A stretch of 64,000 nucleotides of DNA from CAVUCE01 sp963739985 (GTDB lineage: Bacteria; Bacteroidota; Ignavibacteria; Ignavibacteriales; Ignavibacteriaceae). Of the stretch, positions 18,213 to 28,054 are shown piece after piece. The translations under genes and the position numbers were made by a program. The DNA lies in contig CAVUCE010000001.1 in NCBI GenBank assembly GCA_963739985.1, positions 398,512-462,511 of the forward strand, written 5' to 3'. Below the pieces are notes generated by a model that had not been told where the DNA came from, did not search any database, and saw only the letters and a program-made list of their open reading frames with translations. The first letter of the stretch is position 1. Every line of letters begins with the position of its first letter.

Positions 18213-18914
18213 CTACTTTTTAGATTCTCTTGAATGTAAAGCATAAAGAGCATCTATAAGTTCAACAGAACTTTCTTCCATATCACCGACTAATTTGTCA
18301 ATTCTAGAGATGAAGTAATTGTAAAATACTTGAAGGATCATAGCTACAACAAGACCAAAAAGTGTAGTTAACAAAGCTACAGAAATACCGCTGGCAACAA
18401 TTGCCGGTGAAATCTGAGCAGCTTCTTTAATAGAGTCAAATGCCTGAATCATACCTTGAACAGTACCGGTAAAACCAAGCATAGGAGCTATAGTAATAAA
18501 AGTAGATATCCAGATCATACCTTTTTCTAAGAATCCCATTTCAATTCCGCCGTAAGCAATGATAGCTTTTTCAGCAGCTTCCAAACCTTCATCAGCTCTT
18601 AATAATCCGGCATGGAAAACAGAAGCAACAGGACCCCTTGTGTTAGCGCAGACTTCTTTAGCAGCTTCAATTCCGCCTTCTTCTAAAGTCTTAGTAACTT
18701 TAATAATAAATTGTTTTGTATTAACTCTTGCGCGAGAAAGAGTCCAAAATCTTTCAATAACAAATGCTAAGCCTAAAACCAAACATACTAAAATCGGATG
18801 CATAAAAATACCGCCGGCGGTATACTTTTCGGCTAACCAATTAAGTGGGCTAGTGCTTTGCTGTGCTTGCGCCAGTACGTTTATCATCGATGAAATTACG
18901 GCTAATAATTGCAT
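18213..18914 (-). CDS. exbB: MotA/TolQ/ExbB-family proton channel protein
   Basis: This 233-residue protein has an N-terminal hydrophobic segment (about 5-20) and three further helices typical of ExbB (about 33-52, 132-155 and 172-197). The MotA/TolQ/ExbB block contains GLLRADEGLEAAEKAI and APMLGFTGTVQGMIQAFD. It forms the proton channel that drives the two ExbD partners encoded 55 and 583 bases downstream. No TonB gene is in the window, so a TonB- or Tol-type partner cannot be decided. A GGAGG ribosome site precedes the ATG. Confidence 0.92.
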   Translation of the reverse strand: MQLLAVISSMINVLAQAQQSTSPLNWLAEKYTAGGIFMHPILVCLVLGLAFVIERFWTLSRARVNTKQFIIKVTKTLEEGGIEAAKEVCANTRGPVASVFHAGLLRADEGLEAAEKAIIAYGGIEMGFLEKGMIWISTFITIAPMLGFTGTVQGMIQAFDSIKEAAQISPAIVASGISVALLTTLFGLVVAMILQVFYNYFISRIDKLVGDMEESSVELIDALYALHSRESKK

Positions 18915-19083
18915 AAAGAGTAACCTCCTAAATAATTAAATATATTTGATGCTAAAGGAGAGAAAAGCTCCAATAATTTTCTTAAAAATATGTTTCAACA
19001 ATAACGATTTCAAAAAACAAAGTCAATAAATATTTAGTTAGCTAATTTATTTTTTCACTTGATTATAAATAAGTTTAACTAAA

Positions 19084-19770
19084 TTAAAATCGTCCTGTAA
19101 ATTTAATAATATTACCAGTTATAAAGAAAAAATTTTCGAAAATATTATGAATAACTTGTCCAATCTCTCTTGGTTTTATCCATGTATCAAAATCAGAATC
19201 CTTCATCCACTTTCGGTTATTGTAAGTGTCTATTATATAAGGGGCAATTGCATTAGCTGAAAGTCTGATGCTTTTTCCTTCCAACGCCAAAGTTTTAACC
19301 AAGTGAACTAAAGCACTTTTTGAAGCGCCGTATGCTCCCTTTTTAGTCTCGGCTTCAAGTCCGGTCAAAGCTGCCGTAAAGCATATTGAACCCCCTGCCG
19401 AATATTTAACTATCCCGGAAAAATATTTGGCAAGCAGAAAGTTGGTTTTAAGGTTTTTATTGAACATTTCGTCCCAATCTGATAGTTCTGTTTCCCAAAT
19501 TGTTTTTCCACCGAAAAAACCTCCCACAGTAGAAAACAGAAAAAAAGATGTTCCTTTATCGCTCTTTATATCTTTGAAAGCTTTTGCCACATTTTTTTCG
19601 TTCGATAAATCAGAAATTTTTACTTTTTTAATCTTATTATCTGAGTAATTCAACTCATCAACTTTTGAATCGAATAAGTAAATCTCATCATAATCTTTAT
19701 CAGTAAGAATATCTGTTACACCTTTACCGAGCGCTCCGGCAGCACCGAAAATAAGCAATACTTTTTTCAT
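19084..19770 (-). CDS. Short-chain dehydrogenase/reductase
   Basis: This 228-residue SDR enzyme has the nucleotide loop GAAGALGKG (about 9-17) and the catalytic pair YGASK in the segment KKGAYGASKSALVHLVKTLALEG. The usual NAG motif is replaced by STVGG. It is slightly short for a classical SDR. Substrate is unknown. It lies 9 bases downstream of the endonuclease/exonuclease/phosphatase gene on the same strand, and kup directly precedes that one. The three are probably cotranscribed, though no functional link is evident. Confidence 0.82.
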   Translation of the reverse strand: MKKVLLIFGAAGALGKGVTDILTDKDYDEIYLFDSKVDELNYSDNKIKKVKISDLSNEKNVAKAFKDIKSDKGTSFFLFSTVGGFFGGKTIWETELSDWDEMFNKNLKTNFLLAKYFSGIVKYSAGGSICFTAALTGLEAETKKGAYGASKSALVHLVKTLALEGKSIRLSANAIAPYIIDTYNNRKWMKDSDFDTWIKPREIGQVIHNIFENFFFITGNIIKFTGRF

Positions 19771-19779
19771 AATTACCTC

Positions 19780-20844
19780 TTATTTAATTATGAACTTGGC
19801 AAATACAGGGAAATGATCACTATAACCACCAAGATATCTTCTTCCTCCGTATGTAGGAAATGGAGTGCCTTTATATTTTCCGGATTGAGTGACCATAAAT
19901 TCAGGTTTATAAATAGTAAACGAACCGCAAACAAGACGAGTATTACTACCGTCGATCATTTCAGGGGAAATTATGATCTGATCAAGCATATTCCACGTAT
20001 CACGATATTTATATGAACCTAAGTTTTTAGAATAATCAGTATAAGCCAGGTTTAATAATTCTTTTCTTTCACTTAAAATGTTTTCACTTACAATTGAATC
20101 ACAAGCAAATGGCTTTGCATCGAGTGTTTTAAGAATAGAATTATTACCAGGCTCATCATTAAAATCACCCATTATCAAGATTCTTGAATTAGAATTTTGG
20201 GCAAAGAGCTTATCAACTTGAGATTTTAAAGTGGCGGCAGCAGCAATTCTATTTGGTTCTGATTTCTCTTCCCCTCCCAATCTCGATGGCCAATGATTTA
20301 CAAATACATGAAGAGTATCCTTATTGGTCTTAAATAACAGATTAACATTTAAGATTAGTCTTGTTGGATAATTATCAGGAACATGTATAGTATCGCCGAT
20401 AACCGAAAGTAAAGAAAACTCATCAGATTTGTAAATTAATCCGTTATCAATTCCTCGATGATCAGGAGATTCTTTATATGCAACTTTATAATTTTTATCG
20501 CTAAGAAATTTATTTGTCATAGAATCCATAAGCGCCTGATGTTCAATCTCAGAGAATCCCAAAATTTCCGGCCCTCTTCCATTATTCATCGACCTAATAA
20601 CACGAGCTTCATTAAATAGTTTCTTATTTAATCTTTCTACAGTCCATTCAGCACTTCCGGTTGGAGTAAATTCTTCATCTTTCTTGTTAATATCGTGCAC
20701 TGTATCAAATAGATTTTCCAAATTCCAAAATGCAACCGTAATTGTATCTTGATCGTTGTTTTTAGCATTTATACTATTTGGAATAGCAAAAGCTATTATC
20801 AATGCTATAATCAAGTATTTTCCAAATTTCATAATATTCCTCAA
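19780..20844 (-). CDS. Secreted endonuclease/exonuclease/phosphatase-family protein
   Basis: This 354-residue protein has a signal peptide (about 1-27, ending NSINAK) and the EEP (DNase I-like) fold. Metal and catalytic motifs in order are FWNLENLFDTVHD, GFSEIEHQALMD, FVNHWPSRLGGEE, MGDFNDEPGN and a terminal SDHFPVFAKF. The DN pair and final His are intact, so it should be an active Mg2+-dependent phosphodiesterase or nuclease outside the cytoplasm. Its start abuts the kup stop with no gap. Substrate (nucleic acid, lipid or phosphoester) is unknown. Confidence 0.87.
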   Translation of the reverse strand: MRNIMKFGKYLIIALIIAFAIPNSINAKNNDQDTITVAFWNLENLFDTVHDINKKDEEFTPTGSAEWTVERLNKKLFNEARVIRSMNNGRGPEILGFSEIEHQALMDSMTNKFLSDKNYKVAYKESPDHRGIDNGLIYKSDEFSLLSVIGDTIHVPDNYPTRLILNVNLLFKTNKDTLHVFVNHWPSRLGGEEKSEPNRIAAAATLKSQVDKLFAQNSNSRILIMGDFNDEPGNNSILKTLDAKPFACDSIVSENILSERKELLNLAYTDYSKNLGSYKYRDTWNMLDQIIISPEMIDGSNTRLVCGSFTIYKPEFMVTQSGKYKGTPFPTYGGRRYLGGYSDHFPVFAKFIIK

Positions 20845-22665
20845 TTATAATTCTAACCTTGTAATTACACCGTGCAATCTATTGTAAGGTAACTTATAAA
20901 ATCTTACAAACGGCGGTGTCACTTTTTTCAAGAGCGCGTAAACTTTTAGAAGAGGCCTATTGGTAATTATATCTTCTACTCCGTAGAAAATAACTTTTTC
21001 ACTAATTCCGTTTTCTTTTAATAAGGCAGGAATATCTAATATTTCCATGTAGCCTACATGTATCTTAATTCCGGATAAACCCGGAGCAATTTTTTCAACA
21101 CGGTTAAATGTTATTCCATAAGGATTATCCGTAGTTATTATAGATACAAGAACATTATTTTCATAAATGATATTTCCTCTAATTATACAATGAACCATAT
21201 AAGGGGGAATTTCGTGCAAACTTTTAGCAAAGAACAGTGCAGTTCCTTTAATATTGTTTCCCAGTCCATATATCTGTTCATAACTCACAAGAAAAGTCTC
21301 AATTGGCAATGACCTAAAATTCTTTCGCATTGCTTGTCCGCCTAATGACCAAAGTTGAATTATTGAAAAGGGAACAAGAGCAATCAGGTAGGACCAATAT
21401 CCGCCGTGAGGTAATTTGTGAAAAACTGCAACCAAAAAGACTAAATCTACAAGTAAAACCAAAACTGAGGCAAACATCTTGGTTTTTTGTTTATCAATTT
21501 TAAATATCCAAATCATGAAAAATGCACTGATAACCATTGTTGTTGTAACCGCTAATCCGTATGCATCTGCCAAATTATCGGATTTCCTGAAAAGTAAAAT
21601 CATACAAATAACTGCAATCAGTAAAGCCCAGTTTACACTACCAATATATATCTGAGATTTTAGGTGAGTTGAAGTGTATTTGATCTTCATTAATGGAAAA
21701 ACTCGCGTAGTTATCCCTTGATATACAAGAGACATCACAGCACTAATCATTGCCTGGGAAGCAATTATAGTTGCTAATAACGTTAATATCAGAAATGGTG
21801 CATAGAAAATACCGGAGATTGATTTGATCATATTAAATAAAACGAAGTGAGTATCGTGATGCACTAAGATATAAGCACCTTGTCCAAAGTAATTGATAAG
21901 AAGTGCAAAAAACACAAAATACCACGCGTGCCTAATTGGCTGGCTTCCCAAATGTCCCATATCAGCATATAAAGCCTCGCCGCCGGTTGCACACAAAATT
22001 ACATCGCTCAGAACAAAAAATCCGGTAAAACCGTGATGGAGCATAAACTCAATTGCATAATGCGGACTCACGGCAAGAAAAACTCCGGGAACTTGAACCA
22101 CGTAATACATACCGGAAAGAAATAGCGCTACGAACCAAACAACCATAATTGGTCCAAAAGAAGTAGAGACTTTATCAGTTCCCCTATATTGAACCGCAAA
22201 TAATAAAACTGTAATAATGATTGTTATTAACAAAATTGTAGATATACTAATATTTCCAACGGCAGGGATTAATTGTAAACCTTCTACTGCGGATAAAATA
22301 CTAATAGCAGGAGTAATAACTCCATCACCCATTAGTAATGATACACCTATAAAACCTAAAAATATTGCAAAGGCTGCACGCTTTCCGGTTTTAACATTTC
22401 TGGCAAGTATTTCCTTAAGTACAATTATTCCGCCTTCACCTTTTATACTTAAGCTCATAGCAAGAACAGCATAAGATAATGTTACAAGAATTACCAACGC
22501 CCAAAAGATCAGGGATAGAACTCCCATTAAATTATCCTTTGTTGCCGGAAGAAATACAAATATAACCGTGAGCGTATAGATTGGACTAGTACCGATATCG
22601 CCGAATACTAATCCCATAGCCTGAACTATTTCTTTAAATGAAGAGAAACTTTTAGTTTTTTCCAT
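20845..22665 (-). CDS. kup: KUP-family potassium transporter
   Basis: This 606-residue K+ uptake permease has about 12 helices in the first 430 residues and a cytoplasmic C-terminal domain. The opening region ALGLVFGDIGTSPIYTL-like sequence (here MGLVFGDIGTSPIYTLTVIF) and GGEALYADMGHLG are family signatures. Kup transports K+ with H+. The length matches. The following gene begins at the next base. It probably starts the transcription unit of three genes. Confidence 0.95.
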   Translation of the reverse strand: MEKTKSFSSFKEIVQAMGLVFGDIGTSPIYTLTVIFVFLPATKDNLMGVLSLIFWALVILVTLSYAVLAMSLSIKGEGGIIVLKEILARNVKTGKRAAFAIFLGFIGVSLLMGDGVITPAISILSAVEGLQLIPAVGNISISTILLITIIITVLLFAVQYRGTDKVSTSFGPIMVVWFVALFLSGMYYVVQVPGVFLAVSPHYAIEFMLHHGFTGFFVLSDVILCATGGEALYADMGHLGSQPIRHAWYFVFFALLINYFGQGAYILVHHDTHFVLFNMIKSISGIFYAPFLILTLLATIIASQAMISAVMSLVYQGITTRVFPLMKIKYTSTHLKSQIYIGSVNWALLIAVICMILLFRKSDNLADAYGLAVTTTMVISAFFMIWIFKIDKQKTKMFASVLVLLVDLVFLVAVFHKLPHGGYWSYLIALVPFSIIQLWSLGGQAMRKNFRSLPIETFLVSYEQIYGLGNNIKGTALFFAKSLHEIPPYMVHCIIRGNIIYENNVLVSIITTDNPYGITFNRVEKIAPGLSGIKIHVGYMEILDIPALLKENGISEKVIFYGVEDIITNRPLLKVYALLKKVTPPFVRFYKLPYNRLHGVITRLEL

Positions 22666-22880
22666 TCTTTTTGTGTCGGTAAACTCTTGCTGATTACAAA
22701 AGAATATTAACCGTTATTTGTTCTTAAATATTAATTTATAGTATACAAAGCATTTAAATTAAAAATGAAGGCATTAAAATAAAAATATTTTAATAATAAA
22801 TGCGCTTGTTTATTATAAAAGAATTTTTTATCACATCTTTAATTTTAAGCTCTAAAGCTATTGAATTTAAGTAAAACCAT

Positions 22881-24431
22881 TTAAGCGTTATTTAGATCAG
22901 GATGAAGGATCTCATTTTCTGACGTAGCAACAACAACTGTTGCTGTTGCGTCGCCCGTGATATTAGTAACGGTTCTACACATATCTAATATTCTATCAAC
23001 ACCTAAAATAAGAGCAATTCCCTCTTCCGGAATTCCAACGGATTTAAGAATTATCACAAGCATTATCAATCCAACTCCGGGTACAGGTGCAGTACCGATT
23101 GACGCTAACGTTGCTGTAAATACAATTGTTAATTGTTGCGCGATACTCAAATGCATTCCAAAAACTTGTGCAATAAAAACTGCCGCAACACCCTGATATA
23201 ATGCTGTACCATCCATATTAATTGTAGCACCTAAAGGAAGTACAAAACTGGTAATTGATTTTGATACACCTAAATTTTCATTGCAGCATTCTATATTAAC
23301 AGGCAATGTCGCCGCACTGGAACTCGTCGAAAAACCGATTGTCTGGGCTCTTCTAATACCTTTGTAAAAAGTAAATACTTTTATCTTAGTGAATAATTTT
23401 ATAATAAGAGAATAAACACCAAAAGTATGAATAAACAAACCTAAAATTACAGCCAGAGCATACCAAACCAAAGTTTGCAGAATATCAAAACCGAACTCAC
23501 CAACAGTTGCTGAAATTAATGCAAAAACACCAAACGGTGCCATTAGCATAATTAAATCCACCATCTTTATCATTGTGTCACTCAAACCATCAAAAAATCC
23601 AAGTACGGGTTTTGCTTTGTCTTTATCGATTAGGGACAACATAAGACCCAAAAGCACTGCAAAAAAAACAATTTGAAGCATTTCTCCATCAGCAAAGGCT
23701 TTTAATGGATTCTTTGGTACAATGTTAACAACTTGATCAATTAAATTGTAGTTAGTAAAAGATTCTAATTTCTGAGATGCATCTTCATTGTATACCGAAA
23801 GCATTCTTTCCTTAGTTTCCGGTGACATTCGTTCACCCGGTTTAATGATATTTGCAACTGCCAATCCAACAGTAATAGCCAGAGCAGTTGTAACCAAGTA
23901 AAAAGAAAGTGTTTTTCCACCGATACGCGCAAACTTTTTAATATCTCCAAGACTTGCAGCACCTACTGTTAGTGAAGCTAAAACAAGGGGGATTGCAATC
24001 ATACTTAAGAGCCGAATGAATATATCGCCAATCCATTTTATTTTTACAGCAATTGTTTTTTCTCGGCTTATTGAAACTACATTGTTTAATAACTTGGAGT
24101 TAACGATTTGATCATTGCCATTGAGATAAATAAAATCTTTTATATATACGGAAAATATTTTCTTCTGTTTACTTAATTGCTGATACTTTGATATTATTTC
24201 CAATTGTTGGGAAGAGTTATATTCAATAGTATCCGACGAATTAGATAAAGAATTTCCTAAAATAAATTGGAAACTTTTCCAATTTTTGATCTTTATTTCT
24301 TTTGTTTGATTGTTTGTTTTATACGATAAAAGTATAGTAGATTTGCTAACATTAAATATTGAACCGAAAATTGCTCCAAGTACTAAGGCAATTAGAATCT
24401 GGTTATGAAGTTTGGGGACTTTTAATTTCAT
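22881..24431 (-). CDS. Dicarboxylate/amino-acid:cation symporter
   Basis: This protein belongs to the DAACS (GltP/DctA) family. I start it at the Met of MKLKVPKLHNQI (24431); a longer frame reaches 24491 but adds an unlikely Arg/Cys-rich tail. Re-entrant loop motifs are present: GFSTSSSAATLPVNIE (HP1), INMDGTALYQGVAAVFIAQ (TM7) and the TM8 region ILGVDRILDMCRTVTNITGDATATV. Unusually, about 100 extra residues, polar and Asn/Ser/Lys-rich, lie between the first and second helices (about 30-130 of this start). The substrate may be glutamate, aspartate or a C4-dicarboxylate. Confidence 0.9.
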   Translation of the reverse strand: MKLKVPKLHNQILIALVLGAIFGSIFNVSKSTILLSYKTNNQTKEIKIKNWKSFQFILGNSLSNSSDTIEYNSSQQLEIISKYQQLSKQKKIFSVYIKDFIYLNGNDQIVNSKLLNNVVSISREKTIAVKIKWIGDIFIRLLSMIAIPLVLASLTVGAASLGDIKKFARIGGKTLSFYLVTTALAITVGLAVANIIKPGERMSPETKERMLSVYNEDASQKLESFTNYNLIDQVVNIVPKNPLKAFADGEMLQIVFFAVLLGLMLSLIDKDKAKPVLGFFDGLSDTMIKMVDLIMLMAPFGVFALISATVGEFGFDILQTLVWYALAVILGLFIHTFGVYSLIIKLFTKIKVFTFYKGIRRAQTIGFSTSSSAATLPVNIECCNENLGVSKSITSFVLPLGATINMDGTALYQGVAAVFIAQVFGMHLSIAQQLTIVFTATLASIGTAPVPGVGLIMLVIILKSVGIPEEGIALILGVDRILDMCRTVTNITGDATATVVVATSENEILHPDLNNA

Positions 24432-24515
24432 AAGATAATATTTCCCGAGTGTTAAAAAGAATATACACCGCGCCCGGAAACCCGGGAACAATATATTAAA
24501 TAATGCTTATTATAA

Positions 24516-25931
24516 TTATCTCAATATAAAACCGAAAATAGTAAATAAGATTGTTGAAGCAGCCGCCACAGTTAATGCGTATGGAAGCTGCGTTCTTACA
24601 TGATCAATATGATCACTCGCCGAAGCCATTGATGATACCATTGTAGTATCCGAGATAGGTGAACAATGGTCGCCGAAAATGCTTCCGCTAAAAACTGCTG
24701 CTAATGCTAAAGGTAATGTGACGCCCATTGTTAGAGCTGTTGGCACTGCAATAGGAATCATTATGGCAAATGTTCCCCAACTTGTTCCTGTTGAAAAAGC
24801 TATAAATGATGAAGCAATAAATAAAATCGGTGCCAGGATCGTAGGATTCAATATAGAATCTGCAATTGAAGCAACATAAACTCCGGTTCCTAATTCTCTA
24901 CATGTATCACCGATTGCAAAAGCTAATGTCATTAGTATTGCTAACGGAATTAATCCTGCCATTCCTTTTAAAGTAAACTTCATGACTTCATCTAAAGTCA
25001 AGATTTTCTGTATCATCGCCATAATGCCGGCTACGGTTATTGCAGCCATTACCGACCATAAAACCGAAGTTGATCCTGAACCGGCAGTAAGATTTCCGTG
25101 TCCCGTTATTATTAAACTTACGGGCATCATTATCACCATTGTTAAAATCGGTACTATCATGTTTATCGATCGAAGCGGAACACCTTCTTTTGCGGTAATA
25201 GAAGTAACATCTTCGGAAATCATTGGCGTTGCGCCATCTCTGATTGTTTTTCCTTCTTCCAACGATCTTTTCTCGGCTTTTTTCATTGGTCCGAAATCTT
25301 TATAAGTAAAAGACATAAATCCAACTAGTAACACAGATAAAATTGCATAAAAGTTTAATGGCAGTGTGCTAAAAAATGTAGTGAAAGGATCTTTCAATCC
25401 TTCTTTTTGCAAGAGACCGATTATATAAGCTCCCCAGGCATTAAGAGGAATTAAAATACAAACCGGCGAAGAAGTTGTATCGCAAATGTAAGCCAGTTTT
25501 TCTCTCGATATTTTGTACTTTTCAAAAATCGGATGAGAGACGGCTCCGGTAACCAGGCAAGAAATACTTGACTCTATAAAAACACTGCATCCTATAAAAA
25601 AAGCTAAAATGGATGCTCCCCTTCTACTCTTTACAATATTTTTATTATGAATAAAATTAATGAAACCTTGAACACCGCCGGTACTTTGAGTTAACGTAAT
25701 TAATGCGCCAACCAGGGCGGAGAATATAATTACTCTAGTATTTCCTTCATCTTTAAAAACATTGACCATTGCATCAATGGCACTGGCTGTTCCGACAAAA
25801 GGATTCCATCCTGATATGATAATCCATCCTGCCCAAATACCTAGAAATAATGAAAGGAAAACTTGACGAGTTTTTATTGCTAAAAGAATTGCTAGAAGCG
25901 GAGGAAGCACAGATAACCAACCGTAATTCAT
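24516..25931 (-). CDS. NhaC-family Na+/H+ antiporter-type transporter
   Basis: This is a membrane protein of about 471 residues from the Met of MNYGWLSVLPPLLAILLAI (25931). The frame opens further, to 25982, but that Met opens the conserved N-terminus. About twelve helices are visible. Motifs GCSVFIESSISCLVTGAVSHPIFEKY, TSSPVCILIPLNAWGAYIIG and GSIFGDHCSPISDTTMVSSMAS are typical of the NhaC antiporter family, which exchanges Na+ for H+ or amines. It is 84 bases upstream of the DAACS symporter. A Na+-coupled partnership is plausible but inferred. Confidence 0.87.
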   Translation of the reverse strand: MNYGWLSVLPPLLAILLAIKTRQVFLSLFLGIWAGWIIISGWNPFVGTASAIDAMVNVFKDEGNTRVIIFSALVGALITLTQSTGGVQGFINFIHNKNIVKSRRGASILAFFIGCSVFIESSISCLVTGAVSHPIFEKYKISREKLAYICDTTSSPVCILIPLNAWGAYIIGLLQKEGLKDPFTTFFSTLPLNFYAILSVLLVGFMSFTYKDFGPMKKAEKRSLEEGKTIRDGATPMISEDVTSITAKEGVPLRSINMIVPILTMVIMMPVSLIITGHGNLTAGSGSTSVLWSVMAAITVAGIMAMIQKILTLDEVMKFTLKGMAGLIPLAILMTLAFAIGDTCRELGTGVYVASIADSILNPTILAPILFIASSFIAFSTGTSWGTFAIMIPIAVPTALTMGVTLPLALAAVFSGSIFGDHCSPISDTTMVSSMASASDHIDHVRTQLPYALTVAAASTILFTIFGFILR

Positions 25932-26206
25932 AAGCAGAATATTCTTTCGTAATATGGTTAAGTAGTTGAAATTGATTTTCAAACTAATTTATAAATTATA
26001 AAGATGCAACCGTTCTTATTAATTTATTTGTGTGGTTTTTTGAGATTATTATAGGTGGATTGAAATCGTTTTCAGAAATTATTTATCCCCCACGAGAAAC
26101 TATTCTTAATTATTTTTTGTACTGAATACAAATTTTGTGTCCGGTAATTGCATAATTATCTTACTCTGCGTTCTCTTTAGTGAAGCTTTTTTATCGCTGT
26201 ATAAAC

Positions 26207-26235
26207 GTAGGGGACGCAAAATTTGCGTCCCCTAC
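26207..26235. repeat. 29-bp palindromic dispersed repeat, copy 1
   Basis: A perfect palindrome has 14-base arms (GTAGGGGACGCAAA and its complement) around a single A. Copies lie at 27771 and 31940. The similarity to copy 2 continues for about 30 bases to the right (ACAAAATGGCCAA..CATAAATATTTTTA), so the mobile or copied unit is longer than the palindrome. Confidence 0.85.
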
Positions 26236-26259
26236 AAAATGGCCAATACATAAATATTT

Positions 26260-26773
26260 TTATTTAAGAAGAATGCATTTATTAATTGAAACATTTTCGC
26301 CGGCTTTTACTCTATAAAAATAAATTCCGCTTGGCAAACCGGAAGCATTAAACGTTACGGAATATTCTCCTTCCGGCTGATCTTTGTTTACCAGCATTTG
26401 AACTAATTGTCCGAGTGAATTGTAAACCGATATTATTACGTGTGATGTTTTGGGAAGTGTATATTTTATTGTTGTGACGGGATTAAACGGATTCGGATAA
26501 TTTTGATAAACTTTAAATTTTTCTGGAGACTGAACTTTGTCTTCAATTCCGGTAACTTTATTAGCCGTAATCCATTGATAAACTGAATCTTTTTTTATTG
26601 TGTGGTCTAAATTCTACCCATGTAGGATAGGGACTAAACGTGATTATAAAGAGTGTTCCTCTCAACCAATTCTTCAAGATATTTTAATTTCACTTTGAAT
26701 TCATTTTACTGTAACCCAAACAGTATCTGCAATTGATTTAGTTTCTTTTATAAAATGTTCTCCAACAAGATTT
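26260..26773 (-). pseudogene. Detached T9SS sorting domain of the disrupted upstream gene
   Basis: On the minus strand 26260-26600 reads as a T9SS type A sorting domain: FKVYQNYPNPFNPVTTIKY, then SLGQLV, SGLPSGIYFYRVKAG and a terminal CILLK. It has no usable start. Further upstream in different frames are TFSPYPTWVEFRP, NEFKVKLKYLEELVERN and KNILKQIRNLVGEHF, which follow on from the end of the gene at 26774-27658. At least three frame changes are needed to join them, so the two pieces are one decayed gene. The 5' part is listed separately. Confidence 0.75.
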
Positions 26774-27658
26774 CTAATTTGCTTTAGAATATTCTTCTTT
26801 CCCCCGAAAATCAATATCTTTTCCTAATTTTAAATTAGTATAAATTTGGGGCTTTCCTAAATTTTCCTTCAAAATATCAATTGAATCTGAATAAGAAATA
26901 GTCGTGTCATTAGGAGGAGTTACTTTTAATTCGGTATTTCTGGGAGCAACTCTCCACAAATGAGGTGAAAAAATAATTGTATCCTTAACACTTCCATTTT
27001 CCAACTTAAATTTTACAACATCTGGATTAAAATCAAAATAATTTCCGGGATTAAGTCCAGGAGATGCAAAAGTAACATATTTCATATTAGACAAATCCAC
27101 TTTTTTATTGCTATCCGAAACATCATAAAAAACAAAATCTCTAAATTTTAACGGATTAAATTCTTTGTCTCCATACCCCCTTAAAAAACCAATATAAGAG
27201 AAAACATAATTAAGGGAATCCACTCCTTGAACATCTAAAGCTCTTTTATTAAAATAGGCATTACCCGTAGAATCATAAAGATTTCCCGAAGAATTTTTCT
27301 CATTTTTTACAAATCCAGAAGCATTAGAAATTCCATTAATGTTTAAAAAAGCTTGACCTACTTTATATCCGTCATAGTTTTGAGTTTGTCTTAAGTTCCA
27401 CTCTTCTTTCATAACTTTATCAAGAACTGCCTCTCTTTCTTCAGCTGTTTTTAAGCTATCCCATTCCGGCAAAGTTCCATATCCCCAAAAGTCAGTTGAA
27501 TCTCTTCCAGTGTCATAATTAATGTATTCACTTTGAAACAAATTTCCTTGTTTTTCATAAGGAGTTGGCTGATTAATTGGCCGGTCTTGAGCGAATATAA
27601 TAGAGGTAAGTGAAAACAAACAAATTGCTGATAACAAGTAGTATAAATGTTTCTTCAT
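26774..27658 (-). CDS. Secreted protein of unknown function, 3'-truncated by frameshift
   Basis: This 294-residue open frame starts with a signal peptide (about 1-23, cleaved after FAQ). I do not recognise the mature part. Near its end (about 26810, a run of C and A) the reading frame should shift: the alternative frame gives KNILKQIRNLVGEHFIKETKSIADTVWVTVK, which is more protein-like than the annotated ending RGKEEYSKAN. A T9SS sorting domain remnant lies about 500 bases downstream in another frame. The product is therefore probably non-functional, or was once a longer cell-surface protein. Confidence 0.6.
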   Translation of the reverse strand: MKKHLYYLLSAICLFSLTSIIFAQDRPINQPTPYEKQGNLFQSEYINYDTGRDSTDFWGYGTLPEWDSLKTAEEREAVLDKVMKEEWNLRQTQNYDGYKVGQAFLNINGISNASGFVKNEKNSSGNLYDSTGNAYFNKRALDVQGVDSLNYVFSYIGFLRGYGDKEFNPLKFRDFVFYDVSDSNKKVDLSNMKYVTFASPGLNPGNYFDFNPDVVKFKLENGSVKDTIIFSPHLWRVAPRNTELKVTPPNDTTISYSDSIDILKENLGKPQIYTNLKLGKDIDFRGKEEYSKAN

Positions 27659-27770
27659 TGCTGCTTTATTTTATATCGCATTTTTTAAGTTAAGCTCTTT
27701 TATTATAATAGGCAAGCAGTATTCAGCAAAAAGATTTTGAGTTGGCATTAATGTCTATTCCCACATTAAC

Positions 27771-27799
27771 GTAGGGGACGCAAAATTTGCGTCCCCTAC
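27771..27799. repeat. 29-bp palindromic dispersed repeat, copy 2
   Basis: This is identical to copy 1 (arms GTAGGGGACGCAAA) and shares its right flank. It lies between two divergent genes (the disrupted secreted-protein gene and polA), so it is not simply a terminator. The rest of the 27659-28054 interval is AT-rich with a stretch resembling CTCTGCGGTTTCTTTGTG and no gene that I can support. Confidence 0.85.
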
Positions 27800-28054
27800 A
27801 AAATGGCCAAGCATAAATATTTTTATTTTGCAGTGGATGCAAAACATTTTACTCTGCGGTTTCTTTGTGTTCTCTGTGGTTAAGTTTTTAAAGGATTATA
27901 TCTTATATCTAAACGACAGATTACCTCTTTCCTATATTTCTTTGTTATCTTTTAAATATTCCTTAAATTCTTATTCATTAAAACTGCTTACAATTCCTTG
28001 CATAAAATAATTTTAATTATAAATAAATTGTGATGATTTTAAACGGAAAAGAAC

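Noticed and set aside
27828..28010. A 60-residue frame between palindrome copy 2 and polA
   Set aside because: It is low-complexity AT-rich sequence next to a repeat; polA has its own start and ribosome site downstream.
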